Of a stretch of 64,000 nt of DNA, positions 23,826 to 34,012 are shown piece by piece. This stretch comes from Liolophura sinensis (Eukaryota > Mollusca > Polyplacophora > Chitonida > Chitonidae), in NCBI RefSeq assembly GCF_032854445.1, contig NC_088303.1, positions 16,063,501 to 16,127,500 on the forward strand. Reading direction: 5' to 3'. The position numbers and the translations under genes are program-made. Numbering within the stretch: the first letter of the stretch is position 1; every line of letters starts with the position of its first letter. The notes under the pieces were generated by a model that was not told the DNA's origin, did no database searches, and saw only the letters and a program-made list of their open reading frames with translations.

Positions 23826-26800
23826 TCATCTACTCACTACGGATTCAGAGCTACAGCTGTTTTCGCTTATACTTTCTTGTTTCTCCAAAGACGTTGAGTT
23901 AAATAGGTCTTCAACGTCCATAGGGTCCGGGCTCTGAAGAGCGTCGAGCATTTTGTGAATTTCCTCAAACGGAGGCGCTGAATCCGTTTTCTTGACTACA
24001 ACAGCTTTATTTTTCTGTTTCGGTGTTTTCGTGGCAGAAAATAAGCTGGGTATTGTTGATTGTACTAGCGTTTTCGTTGTTTTACTTTCAGGATGATCTT
24101 GTGTTTTAGGGGGCATCGAATCCCCAGAGTTTATCACGAGTTTCAGTCCAGTTGCTCGCCGTTTTTTCTTTGCGTCGATACTCACCAGTTTAGCCAATAC
24201 AGTGTTATCCTCATCGCTGGAGTTCGCGTCCTTATCGCAAATTTCAGTTTCAGAGATTTTTGGTTTGACACTGAGTGGATTATCGCAAATTTCAGTTTCA
24301 GAGACTTCTGGTTTGATACTGACTGGACTAGGACAGCGAGGCCCGATTGGTTTTTCCACTGCTGCAAGTCCAAGAGTTTCCGAGAAATCCGTGGTCAACT
24401 TAACACCATCAACTACGGGTTTTTCATCGAGATCCATTCCTGAAACATGTTCAGTCAATGTCGCTGATAAATCAAGTGGATCTGTCGCGCATCCGCCAGG
24501 TTTACCTTCTTCAGAACTGTCTTCCTTCATCTCATCATTTTCACATCTTTGTAAAGGTTTTACCGTAAGCCCCTCTTGGTAAAGACTATTTCTACACCTG
24601 TCAGTTAGTTTTCCCTTAGCTTCAGTGGTATCACATATTTTTACTGACTCTTTGGAATCAATGAGTGCAGACGAAGGTATGGGTATGGATTTGGACTTCT
24701 GAGCTTTCGTCGGTATACTACACGTATGTGGAATGGGTATAAAGTAAGTTTCCAAGGCCGTCCTGTCTTTGAGCTCAGTGTCATTCAGAGTGCGATTCTT
24801 TACTTTTGTGTCTAGAAGAGTTAATTTTCTCTTCTTGTTAAACAACTTGTTGGCATGTTTTTCGAAATGATCATTGCTGCGGGCGATTTTGCCTGACGGG
24901 CGCTCAGGAGCTCTCTCCCTGAAATGTTTATCCTTCTCTGCGTATTTCTCTTCAGCGATATTAGAATTGCTGGTATCAGAAAATTCTGGTGCCTCAACCT
25001 TCAAGTCTTTGAACGTATCCTCAAAATCTAGTCTACATGGCAAAACAGCTGATGAGGATAGACGTTCTCCCGGAAAAACTTTGCTGGGCCAGGCACTTCC
25101 TGGAGATGGAGACGATCCGTCCGAGGACTTCCGCTTCTTGATATAGGTCCAGCAGTGATTTTTGCGTCCTTTTTTACGTTTCATTCCTCGCGGCCAACCG
25201 CGTTTCACCCGCCCATCTTGACCGCCCCCTTCTCCATTGAGGGCCACCTCGCTAGACTCTCGTCGTTCCAGTTCGCGGTTCGCTGCCGAAAGAGCTGCTG
25301 CTTTGATCCGGTCCTCATCTTTGAAATCGTCGTCTGTAAGTGTCCCACAAGACAACTTTTCTTTTCTGATTCGGCAGAAGTCCCGATAGTGATTCACTAA
25401 GAATTTGAGGTAAGTGAACTGACGCGAGCAATAACGACAAGTAAGTTTAGAGTTGGGCGACATCTGGTCGCAGGCACTCCGTTTTAGAGGTTTCACGCTC
25501 CTTAGTTTTTCCTTTTCGTCACACTTCCGAATGTGCCTCTCTAACAGAGATATCGTCTGGAACTTACACCCGCAGCCATTGCACTGATGTCGCTCTAAAA
25601 CTTCCGTCATTTCACGTCGTCTTACATGATTTCTTGGGTTGTACAATAGACCTCCACGTTGACGTCGTCGGATAGCTCCACGAGAAACGTCAGGCTCAGG
25701 TAACGTTGACACCATTCTCTTGCGACAGCCCTTAAACATCCTACTTTTCTCCCCATTGATTTCCCGACTGGCATCACTCTCAGACTTGGATTTTCGCTTC
25801 TTGTCACTAACTTGGAATCTATTCTTCACCACTGGACTTCTCTGGTTTGCAAACTGCCTTTTGGTTCTGCCGGCAGAGGTTTCACTTTCGGTTTAGGAGC
25901 ACAGTTTATGATGTGAATGTACAGCCGCGTCACAGTACTAAAATGACTAAGACAACGCGTACACGTAAATGAATGGTTTTCCCTGGAATCCAAAGGCTTT
26001 TTCTTAGCCTCAGCAAGTTCGCCAATCTGTGTGGGCACTGGATAAAACAACGAGTCTATGGATGATTCGCCTTCAACCTCTAGAAAGGTACAGTCTATTG
26101 TTGGGTGTTTCTTGTACTGGTGAAACCCCAGGTCTAATGCATTTGGAAAATCCTTCTTGCACACACCACATATGAATTTCAAATCATCGTTTTTACCAAA
26201 GGCTATATCTTGATATTGGTGGAAAGGGCTATGACCTTCTGAACCACTACCCCTTGCTTCATCCTCTACACTGAGGACAAGACCCGCGTCACCTTCCCCC
26301 TGTGTTTCCCCCTTAACATGGTCACCACTGTTCTCTAGTTCAGCCAGACCGCTGTCTTCACATGCGTTATCATGCTTCTGCTGCATATGACTCTGGTAAC
26401 TTTCTGAGTTAGAAAAGACACAGTTGCATACCGTGCAGCGATGGAACTCTGGGATTTTCAGCACATGTGGTGTTTGCGTGGGACTACTGGCTTCACTGCA
26501 GCCTTGATCTGTCTTTGTGTCATCCTTTGTCGGTTTACGAATGGGGACCACAGTTCCATCCTTCACCTCCTCATCTGTCATGATGGGTTCATAGCCAGAG
26601 GGAAAGTTGTAGCGAGTCCAGATTTTGTCTCTTAGTGCGAGTTCTGGTTTTTCATGTACTGCTGCCACAGATTTATAGTCTTGGATTTTGATGTGTGTTG
26701 AAAACTTCTCCAAAGCCAGCACGCCACCATCAATATGGTTGCATAGATTGTAAGCAATATTATCCGCTACTCCAGCAAAGAAAGTAGCGTCACATGGAAG

Positions 26801-27375
26801 CCACTCTGGTTCTTCTTCACTTTGTGGCTCCACTTTAATCTCATCAGTCTTAATCTCTTTTGTAACGGCTACCTTCTCCAGCTTGGCCAGTTCTGGATGT
26901 GCTAAACGCCTATGACGACACATATTCACGTAGTTGTGGAAGCGTTTCTTGCAAACTGTGCAAGAGAATTTAAAATGTCTGCGTTTATTTCTGGTTTGCT
27001 TAGCAAAAGGTTTTTTCTTCTTAGGTGACTTGGATTTACCTTTTCTGCTCACTGCTGCTTGTTTTTTAGGCACTTGAGATGGGGGTGGGTCGAAGGACAC
27101 ATCATCCTTGACATCGATGGGATCATCTTCATGAGTGGTCAAGTGTCGCTGGAAAGCCTTCCTTGCCAGAAAGCTCTTCCTGCAGTACGGGCAATGATGG
27201 AGATATTCAGGATGCAGCTTCTGCATGTGCCTTTTCAATTCCACCCTCCATGTGAATGACGACTTGCAGTGTTTGCATTTTGGAGCCTTCCCAGCATGGA
27301 CTCTCTCATGTGTCTTCAGACTAGTTGAGGTAGGGAAGTTTCTGTCACATGTTTTGCACACATATGGCCGAACAC
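23826..27375 (-). CDS. PRDM2: PRDM2-like exon 7 (fingers 4-12 and C-terminus; frame break inside)
   Basis: The acceptor TTCAATTTTGTAG precedes 27375. The first frame runs 515 codons to a TGA at 25826. It contains C2H2 fingers beginning YVCKTC, PKCKHC, HHCPYC, FSCTVC, HRCTVC and FICGVC, and a C2HC-like finger beginning FTCTRC. From about 25892 the next frame is open to the TGA at 23826. It holds two more C2HC-like fingers (HQCNGC, LTCRYC), a basic region, an acidic/Ser-rich tail and PLDLS. The two frames overlap by about 60 bases, so a one-base loss, a true mutation, or an unseen splice must join them. Both halves are rich in Lys/Ser and in zinc fingers, which argues for one original protein. 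An ATTAAA at 23537-23532 on this strand is a possible poly(A) signal. Confidence 0.82.
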
Positions 27376-30300
27376 CTACAAAAATTGAAATTTATGACAG
27401 TAACTTCTCATTCATATTATTAGCATACTTTACAATTATAAATGTGCTTGGAAAGAAGCTAATCCGACATATTTTGTGACAAGAAATTGATTGGTGCAAA
27501 CCACATTACCCCCGTATTATATGGCCAATTGAACTGCTACAACAATAATGTACATATAATGAAAATAAAAAAATATAAAAATATAAAAAAAATCAATAAG
27601 CATCAATAAGGAGACAACTGAAAACTATATAAGAAACTGTTTTAGATTTTAAATACCATAGCAAGCCTGATCTGATACTTATTTCATTGGTGTTTAACTC
27701 CGTACTCAAGAACTTTTTACTCAAATGACAGCAATAAGTTGTATGGGTGGAAGAAACAAAGTGCCCAAAGTAAACCATCAACCTTGCCTGGTTACAAGAC
27801 AAACTCTTTATTTTTAACCTCCAGAGGCGAAACCACAACCAAAGAAGTAGGAGCAGGATTTGAACACCTGACCTCTGTTCCAGTGAGTAAACACTCTAAC
27901 AATCTGAGCCAGTAAGGGTTTTCTCCCATCATATATACAACATTTCACATAACCTGACCTTTATTTCTTCTATTTGATTGCGGTTTATCATCATACTCAA
28001 TCTGTTTTATGGGAACAGGACACCAGGGTGCATTAAATAATCCACCAACCTTTGACAAGTTACTGACATTCCCGCATGAGACAAACACACATGGATACCA
28101 TATTTGTGGAAGACAAGTGGTCTTCAATGGCCACTTATTGTCACAAAGGCTCCACAAACAGTAACCACAGGGGACCTTATCTTAAAATTGATGGCAAACA
28201 GCTCACATTTACAATAGAGTCTGTTCTTTTGAGTCAAAAGCATAACATAAAGCCCTGTAATGTTAAAGGGGAGATAACTTTTCACCCACCTGTGTGGACG
28301 GCCTGATGTCTCATGAGGTTCTGTTTGTAGGCAAACTTCATGTCACACTGGTTGCAGGCAAACATTTTTTGTGTGGGAACAGTTGGATGATCCTTGGTGT
28401 GGGACTTCAAATCTTCTATATAGTCAAACAGTTTGTTACAAACATTACAGCGATACAGTCCAGGAAACAGAACAGGATGAGGACGAGTTTGCAATGAAGG
28501 TCTAACCTGTGTTTCACTGGCCAATTCATCGCCAGATACATCAGTCTTAGCCAATGAGCTGTTTGCATCACTTTTCCGCGTGTCTTTCTCAGTCTGTTTT
28601 TCCTCCAAATATTTACCAGTCTTAGGTGGGAGGTTTTTGGGTTTGTTTTTAATCAGTCCCTCCTGCTGGCTGATAATGATCTTGCAGTTTGACACATCAG
28701 CCTCAGACAGGTAATAACAGTATATGTGATTGCGCAGGTAATGACGCTTTAAACTGAAGGCATGGCGATAAACACCAGAACAAATGTCACACTGGTACAG
28801 CTTCTTCCCCCATCTTCCCGGTGATGCTGTGATGAGTCAGAATCTCAAAGCTGTACTCACCTTCCTTGGCTGCAGAGTTCATCCCGAAACTAGTAGCTTT
28901 TACCAGAGACCACAGTTTATCAGCTACCTTTTTGTTATTGTCATCATTTACTGTCATCGAATCTTCCTTCAGCTTCTTCACCTTGACCACTGGGCTCATG
29001 GCTTTCCCTCTGCCACTTCCACGGCCTCGTCCTCGACCTTTACCCTCACCTTTTCCTTTCGTCTTATCTTCATCATTTAGTGCAGCTTTATAAAGATTCT
29101 TAGGGCTTTTCATGCCGGCGCCGGATACTGATGCCTTGCCACGGCCTCTACCTGTACCACGAGAGATCATGCTAGTGCCACAGTTACTTGCCTTCCTGGG
29201 GCTCTTCCCACCACGTCCGCCTTTAGACCCACGTACACTTTTACCACCAATATGACCTTCCGAAACCTTGCTGTGACCCTTAATAACCCCTTCCTTCACA
29301 CCATCATCTATGGTTTGGTTACTGATATTAACCAGTTGTTCCAAGTTTGTACCTTCCACAAAATCATCACTCAATGCTTTCTTCCTCTTTCGTTTCTTGA
29401 CGTTCCCTTCTTGTTGATTCTTTCCCTCATGACTTCTCTTGTATTTCTGGCTTGGTGAAACAGTGTCCACTTCAGTTTTCCCTTTTGATCCCTTCTCATG
29501 GACTTGAACTTTCTCCTTGGCTTTCACACTGTCCTTCATTCCCTGACTGTTTTCACCAGAGACATTATCAGCCACTGTGGTCTCAAGTCTTTCCTTCTTC
29601 GGCTTTGGACCAGGTTTCTTGCGAACCTTTGGTGGACTAGATGGTTCTTCATGAAAAAGCAAAAAAAAAAAGAATATCACATAAACTGAGGCATTAAAAA
29701 TTGAGATAAAATTTAGGTGTCCATTTTACTGTAACATTTACAAGCAAATTCACATTAAAATGCATAGAGTGTGCTCTTGTACTATGACTTATCATACTGC
29801 AAGGTCTCCGTATGTGGGAAGGTATGCCAGCAGCTTGTGGATAGTCGTGGGTCTCCCTCGGGCTCTGCCCAGTTTCCTCTCACCATAATACTGGCTGCAG
29901 TTGTATAAGTGAAATATTCGTGAGTACGGCGTAAAACACAATTCAAATAAATAAATACTGCAAGGTGTCATAACACTTAAAGTTTCATACCAGCCACACT
30001 GAATCAATACATATATGTGGACAATTTATGACACTTAGTTTACAGTATGTGTGACAACAACAATTTTATGCACTTTTATTTCCCTCATTCTTAAATTAAC
30101 TGCTCTATGTCTTAAACCTAAAACCAAAATGGTACAGAATTTGACAACAAGTTACACACCTGGCTGACTTTTCACACTATCTTTTCTCTTTCTCTTGGAT
30201 AGGGTTTCTTCCTTCGAATACCACGTTAGAAGCTCTTCACCAGGTGAAATATCCTGAAAATAGCATAGTAGCACCACAGTATTAGTGCATTTATTCACTG

Positions 30301-32895
30301 CTGACCATAGCTCTTCTTGCAGTTCCTACCATTTATCAGTTCAAATCACCACACTTCATTCATATTTTTAACCAAATGATGAAGATACTACAAAACACTA
30401 ATATATTTTTCCACTAAAATGTCAAATTTTTTTTTTGTACCCTTTGAATTATGTTTTTCCACTGTGTAATTATACTGTATAGTAAAAATTACTTCAATGA
30501 CAAACAGGTTTTGAGCACTGTGTAATTATAGTATAATTACAGAGTGGAAAAACATAATTCAAAGAGTACAAACAAAATTTTGACATTTTACTTAGAAAAA
30601 TTTTTTTGTGTTTTGTTGTATCTTTGTCATTTGAATAAAACATGAATGAGATGTGGTGATTTGAATTGAACTCCAACTCAAAGCAACTCGAGACATAATT
30701 TCTATGAATATCAGTCTGTTATTCATTTGAGCTTGTGTATTATATTTTATGAAATTTATTTGCCCCTGAAAATGCATCTTTTGGGAACAATTTTAGGTCT
30801 TTCACTCTTATGCTACATTATCCATTATGCACTTTAAGAAAGTTAATTCATACCCTGACATTCTTAAACTGGATCAACGCCATAAAAGTGGAACATTTTC
30901 AAGTGAATACAATTTAAATAAGGCAATGTTCCCATAATCAGATAGTTTTAAAAGTGACATTCTTCAGGGTAAAATGTTACTTTATAACTTAAAAGAAACA
31001 TAACAAAAAAAAATTGTTTGTCATGGAAGTATTTTCAATTGCTACTGTGTCATCTTAAATGATCATGTAGCAACATATTGGCAGTAAAAATGTTCATTTC
31101 AACTTTTCTCAATGTCTGTATATCATTCATAACATTGGAAGGTAGTCCCATAATGAAGGCTGGAAAAACAATGAGGACAATGAAAGCAAGCCCCAACATA
31201 GTACCTGTTGTGGTGCTAACACACAGGGTATTCTTGCAAGTAACATTCAAGAGTCCAGACAAAATAATACCTACATTTATACAGATAATTTTCAATTTTG
31301 ACTGCTGCATGTAGGTATGACAAAATCAACACAAAGCCTCTCTAACAGTAAGTAAGTATTGATGTAAGTAAAGTTTTGGAAATTTACTTTTTCCTGGTAT
31401 TTCCCAAGACAGCACTCACCCTAATAGCTCTGTAGAAAATATGTGAGCCCTCCTGCACAGAAACCAGGTTCTGTTCCTCCAGGTAGCGGGCACAGTTCAC
31501 ATATCTCATCCAGTTACCATGCTGTGGGTCTGTGGCATCCACAATGTGAAGCAGCTTGTGCGTGTCAGGGTCATAAACCTTACAAACAAAACCAATACAA
31601 ACTACACTGATTGGATTTGTTTATTTTTGTAAGACATCTCGAAATTATTTCATTTTACTGTGAGTTATATTTATTTATTTATTTGATTTGTGTTTTACGC
31701 CGTACTCAAGAATATTTCACTTATGTGACGGCGGCCAGCATTATGGTGGGAGGAAACTGGGCACAGCCCGGGGGTTACCCACGACCATCCGCAGCTTGCT
31801 GACAGACCTTCCAACGTACAGCCGGAGAGCTGTGAGTTATAAGATTTACTGCTGAGGAAACTAGCTCAAGTCTAGAGGAGACTAGCTCAAGTGTGCACGA
31901 AAACTTCTAAACTCTTGAGGAAACCAGCTCATGTCTGAAGGAAACCAGCTCCGGTCTGAAGACAATCAGCTCAAGTCTGAAAGAAATCAGATGGGAATCT
32001 GGCAGAATACTCCTCACACATTGTTGAACGTCCACAGAAACTTGCATCCCTGGAGGAAACCATGACATGTGCATCATAATATGGTTTCTAGTTTGTAAGG
32101 CTGACACCATAGGGAACTAGAAAACCATGGCAGTATTTACAGTAACTATTTTTAATGAACAGTTACTTCCTTGCAAAAGAACATCATAAAAGTCCATGTA
32201 AATAATCAACAACAACCTTAAGAATTCTGATATATTTCTTTGACAGCCAGTACTGTTTGACACTTTTCTTTTATAATACAAACACAAAAAGAAACACTGA
32301 CATTGTCAAACATGAATCAACATTAAAAACAATTTGAAGAAATTTTCAAAAATCACAACACATAACTAACCTCCCAGGCATATCTGAAGTCAACCTTCTT
32401 CTCCTTCCCTTCCTGAAGAGTTCTCCCAATAAAGGGTCCAAATTTGCTGCCTCCTGCAAGCTTCTCTGTACACCATGCACCTGTCACAAAGCAAGGTTTG
32501 CTAAGTAAACTAGGCATACAGGAACTGCTGCTTAAGGCTTTGCTAACCCTGAAAACATTGAGCTTAAAGCAGCTCAAAGGAGGCCAAAAGTTATGCCTAA
32601 ACAGTTTGTGTCTACTCTCGCCAATGAATAATCCTTATAAAATTTTTTCCAGCCCTTTTCATTTGGAATCATATGAAGTCTTTCACTGATTATTTCCATG
32701 TCTTGGTAGGCCATTGTTCACCAGCCTCTCAAATGTATTATTATTGTGGTGATGTACAAGAGAATTGTGAGGTCAGAGTTGTCTCCCCTTTCACTTTCAC
32801 ACACCTGTTTCATTGTCACACACCCCTGACTGCTTCAGCTCAACCCCCTGGGGAGGTACCACATGGGCGGGAACATCAGCCAGTGTGGTAACCAT
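23826..32895 (-). CDS. PRDM2: PRDM2/RIZ-like PR-domain zinc finger protein, whole gene (7 coding exons)
   Basis: This is the span from the ATG at 32895 to the TGA at 23826. PRDM proteins are nuclear regulators that combine a PR (SET-related) domain with zinc fingers; vertebrate PRDM2 is linked to H3K9 methylation. The translated exons give a short N-terminus ([10 protein letters not shown]), a PR domain at about residues 29-138 ([43 protein letters not shown]), a basic Lys/Gly-rich linker, nine C2H2 fingers from about residue 424 to 1016, and three C2HC-like fingers. An acidic/Ser-rich tail with PLDLS follows. The N-terminus and PR blocks match vertebrate PRDM2 better than other PRDMs as I remember them. 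The total of about 1,770 codons is close to the 1,718 of human PRDM2. The frame breaks once in the last exon (25829-25892), and a 34-nt gap between exons 5 and 6 is ambiguous. Membership of the PRDM family is near certain; the PRDM2 subtype is likely. Confidence 0.88.
24233..24328 (-). repeat. Two tandem 48-bp copies within the PRDM2 coding region
   Basis: Two adjacent 48-bp units (24233-24280 and 24281-24328) differ at only a few bases and each encodes 16 codons. The protein therefore repeats a VKPxxSETEICD block. The period is a multiple of three, so the frame is kept. Confidence 0.8.
24465..24479 (-). other. PLDLS motif (CtBP-type binding site) in the PRDM2 C-terminus
   Basis: The codons read Pro-Leu-Asp-Leu-Ser, an exact match to the PxDLS motif by which many zinc finger repressors, including PRDM3/PRDM16, recruit CtBP corepressors. 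It sits in a probably disordered acidic stretch. The motif is seen directly; binding is inference. Confidence 0.5.
27680..27765 (-). mobile_element. Diverged SINE family 1 relic in PRDM2 intron 6
   Basis: CATTGGTGTTTAACTCCGTA followed by CTCAAGAACTTTTTACT is an aged copy in the intron between exons 6 and 7. Confidence 0.55.
27960..28130 (-). mobile_element. Diverged SINE-like relic in PRDM2 intron 6
   Basis: A weak family 1-like tail (TTGATTGCGGTTTATCATCA) is joined to a different middle part. That middle (CCACCAACCTTTGACAAGTT) recurs near 19945 and 46480, suggesting a related SINE subfamily with its own centre. Confidence 0.4.
28290..28826 (-). CDS. PRDM2: PRDM2-like exon 6 (zinc fingers 1-3)
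   Basis: This exon carries 178 codons with split codons at both ends. It holds a C2H2 finger beginning YQCDIC (C-x2-C-x12-H-x4-H), then after about 90 residues two closely spaced fingers beginning YRCNVC and FACNQC. The last finger leads through HTG-VRPYVC, a classical TGxxPY linker, straight into the first finger of exon 7 across the intron, which supports the join. The donor GTGGGT follows 28290. Confidence 0.85.
28861..29646 (-). CDS. PRDM2: PRDM2-like exon 5 (basic linker)
   Basis: The acceptor TTTTTCATGAAG precedes 29646, and the two leading bases complete a Glu codon with exon 4. About 261 codons follow without any recognised fold. They are rich in Lys, Gly, Ser and Arg, with [10 protein letters not shown] near the start (AT-hook-like) and several Gly-Arg/Gly-Lys runs ([12 protein letters not shown]). 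Such a region is likely disordered and able to bind nucleic acid. It ends at a textbook donor GTGAGT at 28860, but see the note on the 34-nt intron: exons 5 and 6 may be one exon. Confidence 0.8.
29806..29954 (+). mobile_element. SINE family 1 in PRDM2 intron 4, 12-bp target duplication
   Basis: 5'-truncated copy with (AAAT)n tail, flanked by ATACTGCAAGGT at 29794-29805 and 29955-29966. It is antisense to the host gene. Confidence 0.9.
30160..30253 (-). CDS. PRDM2: PRDM2-like exon 4 (end of PR domain)
   Basis: The acceptor CTATTTTCAG precedes 30253 and the donor GTGTGT follows 30160. The 94 bases give 31 codons plus one base (phase 1). They encode [12 protein letters not shown], the closing motif of the PR domain, followed by a Lys/Arg-rich stretch (SKRKRKD) that could act as a nuclear localisation signal. 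Confidence 0.9.
30337..30671. repeat. Foldback element in PRDM2 intron 4 flank/intron 3
   Basis: Arms of about 145 bp (30337-30480 and 30530-30671) are inverted copies with a loop of about 50 bp. A run around GAATTATGTTTTTCCACT is nearly perfect in both. It lies in the intron between the exons at 30160-30253 and 31420-31578. No coding capacity and no clear target duplication are visible. Confidence 0.8.
31420..31578 (-). CDS. PRDM2: PRDM2-like exon 3 (core of PR domain)
   Basis: The acceptor TTTGTTTGTAAG precedes 31578 and the donor GTGAGT follows 31420. Its 159 bases encode exactly 53 codons, phase 0 at both ends. The core PR motifs are here: [22 protein letters not shown] and a HIFYRAIR strand. 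The N-W-M/L-R-Y-V-N signature is strongly conserved in PRDM proteins. Confidence 0.92.
31670..31829 (-). mobile_element. SINE family 1 in PRDM2 intron 2, 12-bp target duplication
   Basis: 5'-truncated copy flanked by CTGTGAGTTATA at 31658-31669 and 31830-31841. It is sense to the host gene and so opposite to the copy at 29806-29954. Confidence 0.9.
31855..31990 (+). repeat. ~21-bp degenerate tandem repeat in PRDM2 intron 2
   Basis: About six units resembling GAGGAAACCAGCTCAAGTCT follow one another, with one spacer near 31900. It lies directly beside a SINE insertion in the intron between 31579 and 32370. Confidence 0.65.
32371..32480 (-). CDS. PRDM2: PRDM2-like exon 2 (start of PR domain)
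   Basis: The acceptor TTGTGACAG lies before 32480 and the donor GTTAGT after 32371. The 110 bases supply two bases that complete a split Gly codon with exon 1, then 36 codons ending in phase 0. They encode the start of the PR domain ([24 protein letters not shown]). The Trp and the K-F-G-P-F block are hallmarks of PRDM PR domains. Confidence 0.88.
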
Positions 32896-32932
32896 GGTGA
32901 CAAGTTACAGGTCATCTGCCATTTTCAAAGGC
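32805..32932 (-). CDS. PRDM2: PRDM2-like exon 1 (first coding exon with leader)
   Basis: A strong acceptor with a pyrimidine tract ends at 32933 (CTCTTTCTTATTTGCAG), so this exon probably follows one or more untranslated exons further right. The coding part runs from the ATG at 32895-32893 (context CACCATGG, a good Kozak match) to 32805, where the donor GTGTGT follows. It gives 30 codons plus one base (phase 1). The encoded [10 protein letters not shown] resembles the N-terminus of vertebrate PRDM2. A five-codon upstream ORF precedes the start. Confidence 0.8.
32905..32922 (-). promoter_or_regulatory. Five-codon upstream ORF in the PRDM2 leader
   Basis: An ATG at 32922-32920 opens a five-codon frame (Met-Ala-Asp-Asp-Leu) that stops at 32905, nine bases before the main ATG. 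Very short upstream ORFs that end just before the main start commonly limit or tune initiation at it. The sequence shows the frame; any effect on translation is inference. Confidence 0.45.
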
Positions 32933-33403
32933 CTGCAAATAAGAAAGAGTTATTAGCGTCATGTGTGTTTATGTAGTCACACTTACAAAGCTGTACCTGT
33001 AAAATAGGATCTGTGCATAGCATACCTATAGTTATGGATCACAGCAACGTTATCTAACAACAATCATTCTCAAAAGGCCTTCTACTGGAGAAAAAAATCA
33101 ACACTCAACCAAAACTTATGAACAAAGATTAATTCATTCGCCAGATATTTTGGTCAAGAAATTCAACAAATGCAGTTCAAATGTATTCATTTCACAGTAA
33201 TTCCAGAACAGCACTACAAATACAGAATGAAATGAGTTTTAAACAGGTGTCCAAATAACAATTGAGAACATTTTTCCATAACAGTACTATCCTGAATATT
33301 CATCTTACCTCCAAAACAGGACAGTAAAATGACATAAATTACATGAGCATTAAGACGTTCAGAAATTATGATTTGAATTCAATTCACATTATTCTAATTA
33401 GAG

Positions 33404-33721
33404 TGAGTGAGTGCATGGGGTTTAAAATTGTACTTAACAATTTTTAAGTCATATGATGACGAAGGAATCATTAGAGTGCATGTGATGTGCCTCCATGTTG
33501 CAGGACGGATTTCCACCACTCTTTTACATAGTGCTGCCTCCTTGAGACGCTTTACCGACAGCAAGTAAGCCGACAGGCCCTATTATACTGATACGGGTCA
33601 ACCAGTCGTTGCACTATCCCCTTCATGCCGAACGCCAAGCAAGGAAGTTACAACTTCCTCTTTTAAAGTGCTAGGTGTGACTCGACCCTGGATTGACCTT
33701 GGATCTTCCACTCCTGAAGCT
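33404..33721 (-). mobile_element. tRNA-derived SINE, second family, with 13-bp target duplication
   Basis: Read on the minus strand, the body matches the copy at 60925-61276 for most of its length, ending in a (TGAG)n-complement tail. ATTCTAATTAGAG flanks it on both sides (33391-33403 and 33722-33734). The tRNA-like head is partly missing, so it is 5' truncated. Confidence 0.85.
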
Positions 33722-33907
33722 ATTCTAATTAGAGGAAGTAAGGCTAAGCAAGAGCTTCACAACTTCATTTAAGATCTAGTACCTGTAATTTCAACAAAAT
33801 AAATAAATAAATAAATATATAACTAAATAAAGAAATAAAAAACCACTTGGTTTTAGACTGACAAGTTAGATGTTACATGAAATGTAACAGCATAAGCACA
33901 GATGCTA

Positions 33908-34012
33908 GGTTCTACTTATTTACTTATTTGACTGTTCTTTGACACAATACTCAACAATTTTTTACTTATACAATGGCAGCCAGCTTTATCAATGAAAGAA
34001 ACCAGAGTACCA
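33908..34012 (-). mobile_element. Diverged SINE family 1 relic
   Basis: TACTTATTTGACTGTTCTTT followed by ACTTATACAATGGCAGCCAG marks an old copy. Confidence 0.5.

Noticed and set aside
25826-25892. Programmed -1 ribosomal frameshifting as cause of the PRDM2 frame break
   Set aside because: I found no X XXY YYZ slippery heptamer in the zero frame across the overlap; an indel is more likely.
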